Source of the DNA: a gamma proteobacterium symbiont of Stewartia floridana
GTDB taxonomy: Bacteria > Pseudomonadota > Gammaproteobacteria > Chromatiales > Chromatiaceae
Assembly (NCBI GenBank): GCA_003676145.1
Contig: NAUB01000020.1
Location: 186,001-250,000, forward strand
DNA length: 64,000 nt
Direction: 5' to 3'
Shown here: positions 36,071 through 45,779 of the stretch, piece by piece
Position numbering within the stretch: position 1 is the stretch's first letter
Layout: every line of letters starts with the position of its first letter
The notes under the pieces: model-generated
Database searches by the model: none
Told to the model about the DNA's origin: nothing
What the model saw: only the letters and a program-made list of their open reading frames with translations
Translations under genes and position numbers: made by a program

Positions 36071-37392
36071 TGCGGCTGTTTTACCAAAGCTGCATAGAAA
36101 AACCCATCCATGCCATTCTCCCCCGGCAGGATCTGTCGCCCCACTTCGCAGGCTTCACCCCACTCGAGTGGCAGCGGTGGGGCCTGGGCATCGGGCTGTT
36201 CAGCAAGAAAACGGCTCAACTGACGATGATTCTCATCGGCCAGGATCGAACAGGTGACGTAGAGCATCCGGCCACCCACCTTCAACAGGGGCCAGACCGC
36301 TCGAAGGATCTCTCCCTGCAGCGTCACCAGGGCGGGGATGTCCGACGCTCTGCGCAGTTGTTTGATATCCGGGTGTCGACGAATCACACCGGTAGCTGAA
36401 CAGGGCACATCCAGCAGAATCCGATCATATTGCCGCTCGGCCCAGCCACCCTGAGGTTGCGATGCATCACCCACCACCACGTCCGCCTGCAGATCGAGTC
36501 GGGCCAGATTCTCCGTCACCCGCTGCAACCGCTCGGCACTCTGATCGAGCGCCGTCAACCGCACGGTCGGCTGCCGCTCCAGGATATGGCAGCTCTTGCC
36601 ACCCGGTGCGGCACAGGCATCCAGCACCTGCTGGCCGGGCTGAAGATCCAGCAATTGCGCCGCCAGTTGGGCCGCACCATCCTGAACCGACACCCAGCCC
36701 TGCTCGAATCCGGGTAACCGGGTAACATCCAAAGGCTGTTCCAGGCTCAGCCCCGAATCCACATGGGGAATGGTAACCGCAGCGATCTCCGCCTCCTGCA
36801 GGATCCGTTGATAATCTGCCAGACTCTTTTTCGCCAGATTGACCCGCAGACTCATCGGAGCCCGTTGATTCAGCGCCCTGACCCGCGATTGCCACTCATC
36901 CGGCCACTGGCGTTGCAGTGTCTCGAGTAGCCAGCGGGGCATGTCATAGGCCACCTCAGGTTGCTCTAAGATCGCTTTCAGCAGACTCTCCTGCTGACGC
37001 TGAAAGTTACGCAATACCCCGTTGATCAGGCCCACCGCCCATTTTTTTCCCAACGCTTTGGCGGCGCCGGCCGTCTCATGCACCGCCGCATGATCCGCCA
37101 CCCTCATATGGAGGAGTTGATAGAGCCCGATCAGGATCAATGCAACCACATCCCGGTCCCGGCTCTTCAGGGGTTTGCTGAGCAGACGCCGGCTCAGGGC
37201 GTCGAGCTGCATGAAATTGCGCATCACCCCATAGGCCATCTCCTGAACCAGGCCACTGTCCCTGGGATCAGCCGTGTCTGCCAGGTATTTGGGTAGCGAT
37301 TCAGACAGGGAGTGCCCAGCGAGCACATCCTGAATCACCCGGGCCGATAGGGACCTGGGGTTGGTGATTGACGGTCGCTTGCGACCCCCCAT
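36067..37392 (-). CDS. rsmB: 16S rRNA m5C967 methyltransferase
   Basis: A 441-residue protein from the ATG at 37392, which overlaps the fmt stop (TGATG). An N-terminal NusB-like helical domain (1-140) is followed by the Rossmann methyltransferase domain with DACAAPGGKS for S-adenosylmethionine, DVPCSATGV (Cys331) and YVTCSI (Cys381, the catalytic nucleophile position). It methylates cytosine 967 of 16S rRNA. Gene order fmt-rsmB is standard. Confidence 0.95.
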   Translation of the reverse strand: MGGRKRPSITNPRSLSARVIQDVLAGHSLSESLPKYLADTADPRDSGLVQEMAYGVMRNFMQLDALSRRLLSKPLKSRDRDVVALILIGLYQLLHMRVADHAAVHETAGAAKALGKKWAVGLINGVLRNFQRQQESLLKAILEQPEVAYDMPRWLLETLQRQWPDEWQSRVRALNQRAPMSLRVNLAKKSLADYQRILQEAEIAAVTIPHVDSGLSLEQPLDVTRLPGFEQGWVSVQDGAAQLAAQLLDLQPGQQVLDACAAPGGKSCHILERQPTVRLTALDQSAERLQRVTENLARLDLQADVVVGDASQPQGGWAERQYDRILLDVPCSATGVIRRHPDIKQLRRASDIPALVTLQGEILRAVWPLLKVGGRMLYVTCSILADENHRQLSRFLAEQPDAQAPPLPLEWGEACEVGRQILPGENGMDGFFYAALVKQPQ

Positions 37393-38330
37393 CAAGTCAG
37401 CACCACACCATCCATGTTGTGGGCATTGAGAAAGTCTCCTGCCGACATCGCCCGTTTACCGGGCATCTGCAGCTGGCTGATACGCAGCACCCCTTCCCCG
37501 GTCGCCACATCAAAGCCCGTTTTGGCGGTTGCCACCACCTGTCCGGGCGAGGCGGATCCATCCGCATTGACAACTTCGCTGTTCCAGACCCTCATCACCT
37601 TGTCACCATACAGGCAGTGGGCTACCGGCCAGGGGTTGAAGGCGCGAACCTGACGATCGATCTGCACAGCCGACTGAGACCAGTCGATCCTGGCCTCCTC
37701 CTTATCGAGCTTGCTGGCATAGTTTGCCTGGGAGTCATCCTGGGGTATGGCTTCCACACTACCTTCACTCAGACCGGGCAGAACCTCGATCAGCGCTGCC
37801 GAGCCCAGTTCAGCCAGCCGGTCATGCAGCGAACCACCCGTCTCTTTGGCATCGATTGGTGTGCTGCGGATACTCAGCATCGGACCGGTATCCAGTCCGG
37901 CCTCCATCTGCATGATGGTCACGCCGGACGTCTCATCACCGGCCAGTATGGCGCGCTGGATGGGAGCCGCACCCCGCCAGCGTGGCAGCAGTGAAGCGTG
38001 GATGTTGATACAACCCAGCCTGGGAGTGTCCAGTACAGCCTGAGGCAGCAGCAGGCCATAAGCCACCACCACCATCAGATCGGCCTGGTGCTGCGCCAGG
38101 ATCTGCTGCGCTTGCGGATCCTTCAGGGTTTTCGGCTGAAAGACCTCCAGATCGTGCTCCACAGCAAGCTGTTTGACCGGACTGAACTGCACCTTTCTAC
38201 CGCGTCCCGCCGGGCGGTCCGGCTGGGTGTACACCGCAACAACATGATGCTCGGTTGTGAGCAGAGCCTGCAGCGCCGAGGCCGCGAAATCCGGGGTACC
38301 GGCGAATATTATTTTTAGAGGCTGAGCCAT
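37392..38330 (-). CDS. fmt: Methionyl-tRNA formyltransferase
   Basis: A 312-residue protein of full family length. The catalytic trio is visible: Asn109 and His111 in INIHASLLPRWRGAAPIQ, and Asp147 in GLDTG. The N-terminal Rossmann part begins KIIFAGTPDFAA and the C-terminal domain binds tRNA. It formylates the initiator Met-tRNA with 10-formyl-tetrahydrofolate. It follows def in the same direction by about 105 bases and overlaps rsmB. Confidence 0.96.
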   Translation of the reverse strand: MAQPLKIIFAGTPDFAASALQALLTTEHHVVAVYTQPDRPAGRGRKVQFSPVKQLAVEHDLEVFQPKTLKDPQAQQILAQHQADLMVVVAYGLLLPQAVLDTPRLGCINIHASLLPRWRGAAPIQRAILAGDETSGVTIMQMEAGLDTGPMLSIRSTPIDAKETGGSLHDRLAELGSAALIEVLPGLSEGSVEAIPQDDSQANYASKLDKEEARIDWSQSAVQIDRQVRAFNPWPVAHCLYGDKVMRVWNSEVVNADGSASPGQVVATAKTGFDVATGEGVLRISQLQMPGKRAMSAGDFLNAHNMDGVVLT

Positions 38331-38435
38331 GGATTGGATTCCAAAATAGTCCTTAGCGGTTGTTTTTTAACAAGTTTGGGATGCGGGTCTCAGACAGATC
38401 CCGGATCACCGATGAAGATTGTTTCAGGGTCGGCT

Positions 38436-38969
38436 TCAGATCACCTCGCGGGCACCCGCTGTGGAACTGGTCTGCTGTCGGCTCTCCTTCTCCAGCTTTT
38501 TACGGATACGCTGACGTTTCAGGCTGGAGAGATAGTCGACAAACAACTTACCATCCAGGTGGTCCAGCTCATGCTGAACACAGACAGCCAGCAAGCCTTC
38601 GGCTTCCTCTTCAAAAGGAACCCCATCCCGGTCCAGGGCTTTGAAGCGGATCTTATCCGCCCGGCTCACCGTTTCGAAAATACCGGGCACAGAGAGGCAC
38701 CCCTCCTCCATCTGTTCAATCCCATCTCTCTCTATGATCTCGGGATTGATCAGGCAGAGCGGCTCGTTCTTCTCTTCCGAAAGATCGATTACCACCACCC
38801 TTTTCGCCACATTGACCTGGGTTGCGGCCAACCCGATACCCGGCGCCTGATACATTGTCTCAAGCATATCGTCAACCAGCCGACGTATAGAGTCGTCGAC
38901 CTGAGCCACTGGTTTGGCTTTGTTACGTAGCCTGGGATCGGGAAAATGAAGTATGTCGAGAATCGCCAT
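38436..38969 (-). CDS. def: Peptide deformylase
   Basis: A 177-residue protein. The ATG at 38969 ([14 protein letters not shown]) is preferred over one four codons upstream because it has a better spaced GGAT and fits the family start. The metal site is complete: motif 1 GIGLAATQ (45-52), motif 2 EGCLS (Cys91) and motif 3 QHELDH (His133, Glu134, His137). It removes the formyl group added by Fmt's product. It is divergent from the lysM-dprA genes. Confidence 0.96.
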   Translation of the reverse strand: MAILDILHFPDPRLRNKAKPVAQVDDSIRRLVDDMLETMYQAPGIGLAATQVNVAKRVVVIDLSEEKNEPLCLINPEIIERDGIEQMEEGCLSVPGIFETVSRADKIRFKALDRDGVPFEEEAEGLLAVCVQHELDHLDGKLFVDYLSSLKRQRIRKKLEKESRQQTSSTAGAREVI

Positions 38970-39160
38970 TGGTTTATCCAAAATCTATAGTACAAATGCA
39001 AGAAATTGCGCTAACATAATGATCATACTGGAAACTGGTGTACTGTCCCATAGGGTTTCAACCGCTGAAACGAAGACAGTAGTGGCAGTAGCAGGGGAGT
39101 TCCCCAGCCTCTACCCTCACCAAATCGAAGCGTTTCCGTATCGTACCCAAGGGAATAGTC

Positions 39161-40195
39161 ATGTCACATTTTAACAACAAACTCATCGGAGTCATCAGCG
39201 GCTTGCTGCTCTCCTTCGCTTCGCTGGCCGCTGACCACGTGGCGCTCAACCCAACCCACCCGGAACGCTATACCGTCGTCAAGGGCGATACTTTGTGGGA
39301 TATCTCCTCGATGTTTCTGCGTGACCCCTGGTTATGGCCGGAGGTGTGGTACGTCAATCCCCAGGTTGAAAACCCTCATCTGATCTATCCTGGCGATGAG
39401 TTGGTGCTGACTTATCTGGACGGTCGGCCGATTTTGAAGCTGGATCGCAAAGGCAAGCTCTCGCCGAGAGTTCGGGCCACACCGCTTGATCAGGCGATCC
39501 CGACCATTCCCATCGATGCCATCGCTCCGTTTCTGACCCGTCCCTATGTGGTCGATGAGGATCAGCTGGAAAAAGCCCCCTACATCGTCCACTTTCTGGA
39601 TGACCACATCGTGGGTGGTGCCGGCATCAGCTACTACGCCCGCAGCATCATGGAAGAGCAGCCGAATCAATACGCCATCGTTAGACCTGAAAAGCCCTAC
39701 AAAGATCCGGACACCGGCGATATCCTTGGCTATGAGGCCGTCTATGTAGGCACCTCCGAACTGCAACGCACCGGTGACCCGGCCAAACTGCTGATTACCA
39801 CATCGGATCAGGAAGCGATCATCGGCGACCGGCTGCTCAAAGTCATGCAACAGGAGCCACTGATCGATTTTCAGCCGAGAGTGCCGGATATGCCGATCGA
39901 AGGCCGGATCATCTCCGTACTCAATGGTGTCTCCCAAATCGGCCAATACAACGTAGTGGTCCTCAACAAAGGCAGCAATGCGGGACTGGAAGCCGGCCAT
40001 GTGCTGGAGATTCTGCAAGGCGGTGATGAGATCCGCGACATCGTCATTGGTCGCGGCGAAAAGGTCAAACTACCCCTGGAAAAGGCGGGTCACCTGATGG
40101 TTTTCCGCGCCTTCGAGAGAGTCAGCTTCGCACTGGTTATGAATGCCACCAAACCGCTGCACGTTCTTGATTGGGTACGCCCACCTGAAAATTGA
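39161..40195 (+). CDS. LysM peptidoglycan-binding protein
   Basis: A 344-residue protein. A signal peptide (cut near SLAADH) precedes a LysM domain at about 37-85 (YTVVKGDTLWDISSMFLRDPWLWPE). The remaining 250 residues have beta-rich repeats of the family found beside dprA in gammaproteobacteria. It should be periplasmic and bind glycan strands. It is divergent from def, which is the usual arrangement. Confidence 0.9.
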   Translation: MSHFNNKLIGVISGLLLSFASLAADHVALNPTHPERYTVVKGDTLWDISSMFLRDPWLWPEVWYVNPQVENPHLIYPGDELVLTYLDGRPILKLDRKGKLSPRVRATPLDQAIPTIPIDAIAPFLTRPYVVDEDQLEKAPYIVHFLDDHIVGGAGISYYARSIMEEQPNQYAIVRPEKPYKDPDTGDILGYEAVYVGTSELQRTGDPAKLLITTSDQEAIIGDRLLKVMQQEPLIDFQPRVPDMPIEGRIISVLNGVSQIGQYNVVVLNKGSNAGLEAGHVLEILQGGDEIRDIVIGRGEKVKLPLEKAGHLMVFRAFERVSFALVMNATKPLHVLDWVRPPEN

Positions 40196-40204
40196 TCGAT
40201 TGGT

Positions 40205-40233
40205 CTGCCGGCGCACCGATCCTGCGCCGGCAG
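40205..40233. terminator. Perfect 10-bp hairpin after the LysM gene
   Basis: CTGCCGGCGC pairs with GCGCCGGCAG around nine bases, ten bases after the LysM stop codon. It lacks a T run, so it may slow or process the transcript before dprA rather than end it. Confidence 0.55.
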
Positions 40234-40261
40234 CTTAACCTTCAAGAGGATCTGAGGCATC

Positions 40262-41419
40262 ATGGACGATATGCCACCAACCACACCCGATAAGCTGGAT
40301 GCCTGGCTCCAGGTCACCCACACCCCTGGCATCGGCAATCGCTATTTCAAACGGCTCATCGAACGATTTCAGACAGCCGAGGCCATTCTATCGGCCAGCC
40401 CTGATGAGCTTGCCTCCCTGTCGATACCGCAAAGCGCCATCGAACAGCTGCGCAATCACGACCCGCATCGCATCGAACCCACCCTGGAATGGCTGGACCA
40501 ACCGGGCCATCAGGCGGTGACTCTGAACGATTCAGATTACCCGCCCCTGCTCAGAGAGATCGACGACCCACCGGCGATCCTCTATCTGATCGGCAAGCGG
40601 GAGCTGCTGATCCAACCCCAGCTTGCCGTCGTCGGCAGCCGTAACCCCACCCCGTCCGGACGGGAAAATGCCAGGGAATTTGCCCGTTTTCTGGCCGGCT
40701 CAGGTCTCACCATCTGTAGCGGCCTGGCCCTGGGTATCGATAGCGAGGCACATCAGGGCGCCATCTCGGCGGGTCACACCCTTGCCGTGATGGGTACCGG
40801 ACCGGATCGTATCTACCCGGCCAAGAACCGGGAGCTGGCTCATCAGATCGCATCCAAGCATCTGCTGATCACGGAATTCCCACCGGGAACCCCCGCCAAA
40901 GCGGAGAATTTCCCAAGGCGCAACCGCATCATCAGCGGCCTCTCGCTCGGTGTTCTGGTGGTGGAAGCAACACTGCAGAGCGGCTCGCTGATCACCGCCC
41001 GGCTCGCCGCTGAGCAGGGAAGAGAGGTCTTCGCCATCCCGGGATCGATTCACAACCCACAATCGAAAGGCTGCCATGCCCTGATCCGCCAGGGTGCAAA
41101 ACTGGTGGAGTCGGCTCAGGACATCGGTATCGAACTGGGCCCACTGACCGGTCTGCTGGTAGCGCCAACAGACGAGAGCCAAGCTGCCGCACCGCAATCA
41201 CAACGGCAAAACGATCCGGATTACCTGCGCTTGGAGGAGGCGTTGGGCTACGAGCCGGTCTCAGTTGATGAATTAATCACCCGAACCGGTTTGACCCCGG
41301 AGGCAGTTTCGTCCATGCTGCTCTTGCTCGAGCTCGAAGGTCATGTATCATCGGCGCCCGGCGGCTACTACAGTCGCGTATTAACTGCATCCCGTCCGAG
41401 CGGGAGAGAGAGCAAATGA
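40262..41419 (+). CDS. dprA: DNA-processing protein DprA
   Basis: A 385-residue protein. There is a helical SAM-like N-terminus (1-110), a Rossmann DprA core (about 120-290) with VVGSRNPTPSG, SGLALGIDSEAHQGA, FPRRNRIISGLS and SGSLITARLA, and a C-terminal winged helix (about 315-385) with ITRTGLTPEAVSSMLLLLELEG. It loads RecA on incoming single strands in natural transformation. GAGG precedes the ATG. It overlaps smg by four bases. Confidence 0.95.
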   Translation: MDDMPPTTPDKLDAWLQVTHTPGIGNRYFKRLIERFQTAEAILSASPDELASLSIPQSAIEQLRNHDPHRIEPTLEWLDQPGHQAVTLNDSDYPPLLREIDDPPAILYLIGKRELLIQPQLAVVGSRNPTPSGRENAREFARFLAGSGLTICSGLALGIDSEAHQGAISAGHTLAVMGTGPDRIYPAKNRELAHQIASKHLLITEFPPGTPAKAENFPRRNRIISGLSLGVLVVEATLQSGSLITARLAAEQGREVFAIPGSIHNPQSKGCHALIRQGAKLVESAQDIGIELGPLTGLLVAPTDESQAAAPQSQRQNDPDYLRLEEALGYEPVSVDELITRTGLTPEAVSSMLLLLELEGHVSSAPGGYYSRVLTASRPSGRESK

Positions 41420-41892
41420 ACGAAAACGTGGTCGACATTCTGATCTACCTCTATGAAAACTACATGGATGGTGAACATGCACCGCCAACGGATCAACATG
41501 AACTGCGGGATGAACTGATTCAGGCGGGCTTTCCTTCAACAGAAATCAGCAAGGCATTCGACTGGCTGGATGAGCTGGCGGAAAACGCCCAGGACCAGCA
41601 GCACGATACCCGCCAATCCCACTCTCTGCGAATCTTCACCGAAGAGGAGACGACCCGCCTGGATGTGGATTCACGTGGTCTGTTGATGTTTCTGGAACAG
41701 AACGAGATTCTCACCCTGGCAGCCCGCGAGCTGGTTATCGACCGGGCCCTGGCCCTGGACACCGCAGTCATCACGGAAGAGGAGTTGAAATGGATCATTC
41801 TACTGGTACTGATGAATCAACCTGGCCAGGAGGCCGCCTTTGCGCGCATGGAAGACATGGTCTATAACGAAGCACCGGTTTTTCTGCACTAA
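41416..41892 (+). CDS. smg: Smg family protein (DUF494)
   Basis: A 158-residue acidic protein that begins MNENVVDILIYLYENYM, the hallmark of the Smg/DUF494 family, and keeps RIFTEEETTRLD and GLLMFLEQNEIL. It is nearly always placed between dprA and topA. Its molecular role is unknown. The four-base overlap with dprA indicates coupled translation. Confidence 0.93.
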   Translation: MNENVVDILIYLYENYMDGEHAPPTDQHELRDELIQAGFPSTEISKAFDWLDELAENAQDQQHDTRQSHSLRIFTEEETTRLDVDSRGLLMFLEQNEILTLAARELVIDRALALDTAVITEEELKWIILLVLMNQPGQEAAFARMEDMVYNEAPVFLH

Positions 41893-42131
41893 GCCGTATT
41901 GATTGCGGGTTTTGTGAACACAATTCAGACTGGCCATGCCGGTTTCAGGACAACCGGCAGGGTCAAATCCCCCTCATAGATTTTTATCGGATGACACTCC
42001 ATTGAAAGGGAATTTCACAACATCCAAGACCACATTTTGACTGCGGTTTAAAATAAAAAAACTTGATTTCTTCAACGCGGGACGGTTCACTGTGCCGCAT
42101 TTTTCAGTTGAAACCGACACGAAATACCCTA

Positions 42132-44408
42132 ATGAACCTGGTAATTGTTGAGTCGCCGGCAAAGGCGAAAACCATCAAAAAATACCTCGGAGGTAACTTT
42201 GAGGTACTGGCCTCCTATGGCCATGTTCGTGACCTGATACCCAAAGAGGGCGCGGTTGATCCAGATAAGGATTTCGCCATGAAGTATCAGGTCATCGAGC
42301 GAAACGACCGCCATGTGCAGGCGATTACCAAGGCTTTGAAAAAATCTGAAGCGCTCTATCTGGCCACCGATCCGGACCGGGAGGGTGAGGCCATCTCCTG
42401 GCATCTGTCGGAACTGCTCAGAGAGCGTGGCAAGCTGAAAAACAAGCCGGTCTATCGGGTGGTGTTCAACGAAATCACCAAAAAAGCGGTGAACGATGCG
42501 ATTGCCAATCCGCGCGACCTCTCCCACGATCTGGTGGATGCCCAGCAGGCTCGGCGTGCTCTCGACTACCTGGTCGGTTTCAATCTCTCCCCCCTATTGT
42601 GGAAGAAGGTAAGACGAGGTCTCTCGGCTGGCCGGGTACAGAGTCCGGCACTGCGCATGATCGTGGAGAGGGAGCTGGAGATCGAGGCGTTCAAGGCCGA
42701 GGAGTTCTGGACCATAGAAGCGGACACCGAGAAGAAGAGTCAGACCTTCTCTGCCCGCCTGACCCACTTCCAGGGTGAAAAACTGGAGAAGTTCAGTATC
42801 ACCGATGAAGCCTCCGCCAAGGCAGCAGAAGAGAAACTGCTGAAAGATGGCGAACAGGGGCTGCTTGTCGTCAAGGTTGAGAAGAAGCAACGCAAGCGTA
42901 ATCCCGCGCCCCCCTTCACCACGTCAACCCTGCAGCAGGAAGCGGCACGCAAACTGGGTTTCACCGCACAGCGCACCATGCGTACCGCCCAGCAGCTGTA
43001 TGAAGGTGTGGATGTGGGCCAGGGCACGGTCGGTCTGATTACCTATATGCGAACCGACTCGGTGCACCTGGCGGATGAGGCGACGGCTGAGATCCGCGAA
43101 CTGATCACACAACGTTATGGTGCCGACCAGCTGCCTCCCCAGGTACGCCAGTTCAAAACCAAAGCGAAGAATGCCCAGGAGGCCCATGAGGCGATTCGAC
43201 CGACCTCTGTGAGCCAGGTGCCGGATGAGATCAAAAGCCATCTGACCAAGGATCAGGCGAAGCTCTATGAGTTGATCTGGAAACGCTCGGTCGCCTGCCA
43301 GATGATTCACGCCACCATTCACACCGTGGCGGTCGATCTGCAGTGCGGCAGCGGCAACCTGTTCCGCGCCAACGGTTCGGTGATCGCCAAACCGGGTTTC
43401 ATTGCCGTCTACCAGGAGGGTCTGGATGATGGCGCCAAAAGCGACAGCGACGAAAAACTGCTGCCGGCCCTGGAGGAGGGGGAGACCCTGCCGCTGAATG
43501 CGATCCGGCCGGAACAGCATTTCACCGAGCCACCACCACGCTACAGTGAAGCCAGCCTGGTAAAGGCGCTGGAGGAGTACGGTATCGGCCGCCCCTCCAC
43601 CTACGCCTCGATCATCTCCACGCTGCAGGACCGGGAGTATGTGGTACTGGAGAAGAAGCGCTTCCAGCCCACCGATGTGGGTCGGGTGGTGAACAAATTT
43701 CTCACCGAATACTTCACCCGCTACGTGGACTACGGCTTCACCGCCAACCTGGAGGACGAGCTCGATGCTGTCTCCCGCGGCGAAGAGGAGTGGGTACCCC
43801 TGCTGAGTAAGTTCTGGGGACCTTTCAAGGATCGTATCGATCATACCCAGGAGAACGTCAAACGCAGCGACGTTACCCATGAGGCGCTGGATGAGGCCTG
43901 CCCGAAATGCGGCGAACAGCTCTCGATCCGGCTCGGCCGCCACGGGCGCTTCATTGGCTGTAACAACTACCCGACCTGCGACTACACCCGGGACCTGAAT
44001 GCGGACAGCAGTGAAAAAGAGGAACCGGAAGTGGTCGAGGGGCGCAAATGCCCTGAGTGCGGCTCGGATCTGGTGATCAAACGGGGCCGCTACGGTAAAT
44101 TTATCGGCTGCTCCAGCTACCCCAAGTGCCGCTTCATCGAACCCCTGGAGAAACCGGAAGATACCGGCGTAACCTGTCCGAAGTGTAACAAGGGCAAGCT
44201 GCTGAAGCGTAAATCCCGTCGCGGCAAGATCTTCTACTCCTGCTCGACCTATCCCGATTGCGACTATGCGATCTGGAATGAGCCGATTGCGGAACCCTGC
44301 CCGAATTGCGGCTGGCCGGTACTGACCATCAAAACCACCAAGCGCAAAGGCAGTGAAAAAGTCTGTCCCCAGAAAGAGTGTTCCTTCTGCGAACCCTATG
44401 AAGGGTGA
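42132..44408 (+). CDS. topA: DNA topoisomerase I
   Basis: The start at 42132 (MNLVIVESPAKAKTIKKYL) matches the family N-terminus; the frame stays open 23 codons upstream. The 758-residue protein has a Toprim domain with DPDREGE (80-86), the nicking Tyr305 in GLITYMRTDS and the GLSAGRVQSPALR core. Three C4 zinc modules follow (CPKCGEQLSIRLGRHGRFIGC, CPECGSDLV, CPKCNKGKLL) and a final Cys-rich end. It relaxes negative supercoils. It is shorter than the 865-residue E. coli enzyme, mainly in the C-terminal region. Confidence 0.96.
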   Translation: MNLVIVESPAKAKTIKKYLGGNFEVLASYGHVRDLIPKEGAVDPDKDFAMKYQVIERNDRHVQAITKALKKSEALYLATDPDREGEAISWHLSELLRERGKLKNKPVYRVVFNEITKKAVNDAIANPRDLSHDLVDAQQARRALDYLVGFNLSPLLWKKVRRGLSAGRVQSPALRMIVERELEIEAFKAEEFWTIEADTEKKSQTFSARLTHFQGEKLEKFSITDEASAKAAEEKLLKDGEQGLLVVKVEKKQRKRNPAPPFTTSTLQQEAARKLGFTAQRTMRTAQQLYEGVDVGQGTVGLITYMRTDSVHLADEATAEIRELITQRYGADQLPPQVRQFKTKAKNAQEAHEAIRPTSVSQVPDEIKSHLTKDQAKLYELIWKRSVACQMIHATIHTVAVDLQCGSGNLFRANGSVIAKPGFIAVYQEGLDDGAKSDSDEKLLPALEEGETLPLNAIRPEQHFTEPPPRYSEASLVKALEEYGIGRPSTYASIISTLQDREYVVLEKKRFQPTDVGRVVNKFLTEYFTRYVDYGFTANLEDELDAVSRGEEEWVPLLSKFWGPFKDRIDHTQENVKRSDVTHEALDEACPKCGEQLSIRLGRHGRFIGCNNYPTCDYTRDLNADSSEKEEPEVVEGRKCPECGSDLVIKRGRYGKFIGCSSYPKCRFIEPLEKPEDTGVTCPKCNKGKLLKRKSRRGKIFYSCSTYPDCDYAIWNEPIAEPCPNCGWPVLTIKTTKRKGSEKVCPQKECSFCEPYEG

Positions 44409-44459
44409 TAAGCTCAGCGGATATCTTGGCCCGGTAGCTCAGACAATATCTTTGTCGTC

Positions 44460-44479
44460 ATTCCGGCGAATGCCGGAAT
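44460..44479. repeat. REP-like palindrome after topA
   Basis: ATTCCGGC and GCCGGAAT pair perfectly around GAAT. The surrounding GTCATTCCGGCGAATGCCGG is a form of extragenic palindrome common in proteobacteria. Confidence 0.7.
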
Positions 44480-44514
44480 CTATCACTGCTGTCTGGAAGT
44501 AAGAGTCGAAAATC

Positions 44515-44544
44515 AGTCCGCTAATGAACGCGAATAACGCAAAT
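44515..44544. repeat. Single copy of the CCGCAAATGAACGCG repeat
   Basis: AGTCCGCTAATGAACGCGAA and the following TAACGCAAAT differ from the 38-bp arm at 29016 by one substitution and one deletion. No inverted partner was found nearby. Confidence 0.7.
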
Positions 44545-44637
44545 GACCCTGCTGTGTCAGATAGCTCTGGTGGCATTGATTCGAGCCATGAGCGGGCACG
44601 AATCACCGCTCTCCCTCAGGAGGTTGTCGCAAAAGGC

Positions 44638-44660
44638 GTAGGGTGCGGCTTGCCGCACCG
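44638..44660. repeat. Dispersed repeat with GGTGCGGC/GCCGCACC hairpin
   Basis: An eight-base perfect stem with a TT loop inside GTAGGG...CCG. It is a relative of the repeat at 23018. Confidence 0.5.
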
Positions 44661-44844
44661 TTAGGGTCAGATAAAAATGCAGGAAATTACATTCATTAGT
44701 CCCAAAAGCCCAACTGAAATGATCCACGTCTTGCTTTTACAACACCCTCCTCAGGGAGAGGGAGCAAAGTGAGACAGCAGAGGGCATTCCGGGATGTCGA
44801 CTTAATCAGCCCTCTCTTTGCCCCACCAGGCTCTCCACCCTATC

Positions 44845-45432
44845 TCACAACACCGATTGGTGAATCTGCTCGATGATAGCTGCCGCTTCCTGCATATGCT
44901 CAAAAGTGTGGCTACCCCCCTCGAAGCAGTGCATCGTCACCCTGTCGCCATACACCTCTTGGGCAAGCCGGTAGTCGATCAACTCATCCCCCTTGTCGAC
45001 CAATACCGTGGTCGGTATCGCCAACGCTTCGGCCGGGGTGTGATAGCGACGGGTGTCGGAGACCATTCTTGAGGAGAGATAATAGCCCCTGCCCAAAGCT
45101 TCATTGAGTTGCCAGCCCACCACCTGTTGCAGCAGCTGCCAGGGTTGCAGCGCGGGATTGATCATCACCAGGTGGTGAAAACCAAGACGCTGCGCCAGCC
45201 AGGCCCCATAGAAGCCACCCATGGAGCTGCCGACAAGCAGTCGCGGCTCATCAGGCCGGCCACGCTCCGTCAACAACCGATTCAGCTCATCGCTCAGCCG
45301 GGCAACCGCCAGATCGGCGCTATGGGCCGGGTAGGTGGGGCTGATCACATCGATCCCGGGCAGCGCTTGACGCAGGTAAGCCGCCTTGCCGGAACTACCG
45401 GCGCTGTTCAAACCATGAAGATAGACAATCAT
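44845..45432 (-). CDS. YqiA/UPF0227-like alpha/beta-hydrolase
   Basis: A 195-residue protein. It starts MIVYLHGLNSAGSSGKA, typical of the YqiA/YcfP esterases. The nucleophile elbow is GSSMGG (Ser70), the acid is probably in VLVDKGDEL (Asp145 or Asp148), and the histidine is His174 in GGSHTF. It should be a small cytosolic esterase acting on short acyl esters; the natural substrate is unknown. It is transcribed towards topA and not linked to it. Confidence 0.85.
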   Translation of the reverse strand: MIVYLHGLNSAGSSGKAAYLRQALPGIDVISPTYPAHSADLAVARLSDELNRLLTERGRPDEPRLLVGSSMGGFYGAWLAQRLGFHHLVMINPALQPWQLLQQVVGWQLNEALGRGYYLSSRMVSDTRRYHTPAEALAIPTTVLVDKGDELIDYRLAQEVYGDRVTMHCFEGGSHTFEHMQEAAAIIEQIHQSVL

Positions 45433-45548
45433 TCACTCACTCTACAACCACCATCCCTGAAGTGTAAATTGAACCGTTAAAATCGAGCATGCACCTGCCT
45501 TCAGAGAAGGTTTTAAATTGGGATCTCCGCAAAAAAAGCCCTAAGAGG

Positions 45549-45645
45549 ATTAACCGCAAATGAACGCCAATCTCCGCAAACTGCCGCAAATTTTGCGACT
45601 TTAGTGGCGTAGGTTCGCGGTAATTGGCGTTCATTTGCGGTTAAT
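45549..45645. repeat. Inverted pair of the CCGCAAATGAACGC repeat
   Basis: The 23-base arm beginning ATTAACCGCAAATGAACGCC (45549-45571) has an exact inverted copy at 45623-45645. The spacer holds a further CCGCAAA unit. It lies between the esterase start and the cobalamin riboswitch and could form a long hairpin. Confidence 0.8.
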
Positions 45646-45779
45646 CTCTTATATTGACCCAACTTCTCCCACAAAAGCCGGACGAAACTGCCATATCGCT
45701 CCGAACAGACCTACAGACGGCCTCAAGACGCTGATTCACTTGACCTGACTGGATCAGGTCTGTAGTTTCCTCAGCCTGC

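Larger units (their letters stand above)
44409..44844. other. Repeat-rich intergenic region between topA and the esterase gene
   Basis: No gene is visible. It holds a chain of palindromes: ATTCCGGC-GAAT-GCCGGAAT at 44460-44479, a single CCGC(T)AATGAACGCG-type repeat at 44515-44544, and GGTGCGGC-TT-GCCGCACC at 44642-44659. CTCCCTCAGGAGGTTGT near 44611 and ACAACACCCTCCTCAGGGAG near 44740 are roughly inverted copies of each other. The genes on either side converge here. Confidence 0.7.

Noticed and set aside
42924-43943. 339-codon open frame opposite topA
   Set aside because: Antisense shadow of the topoisomerase core; no signatures.
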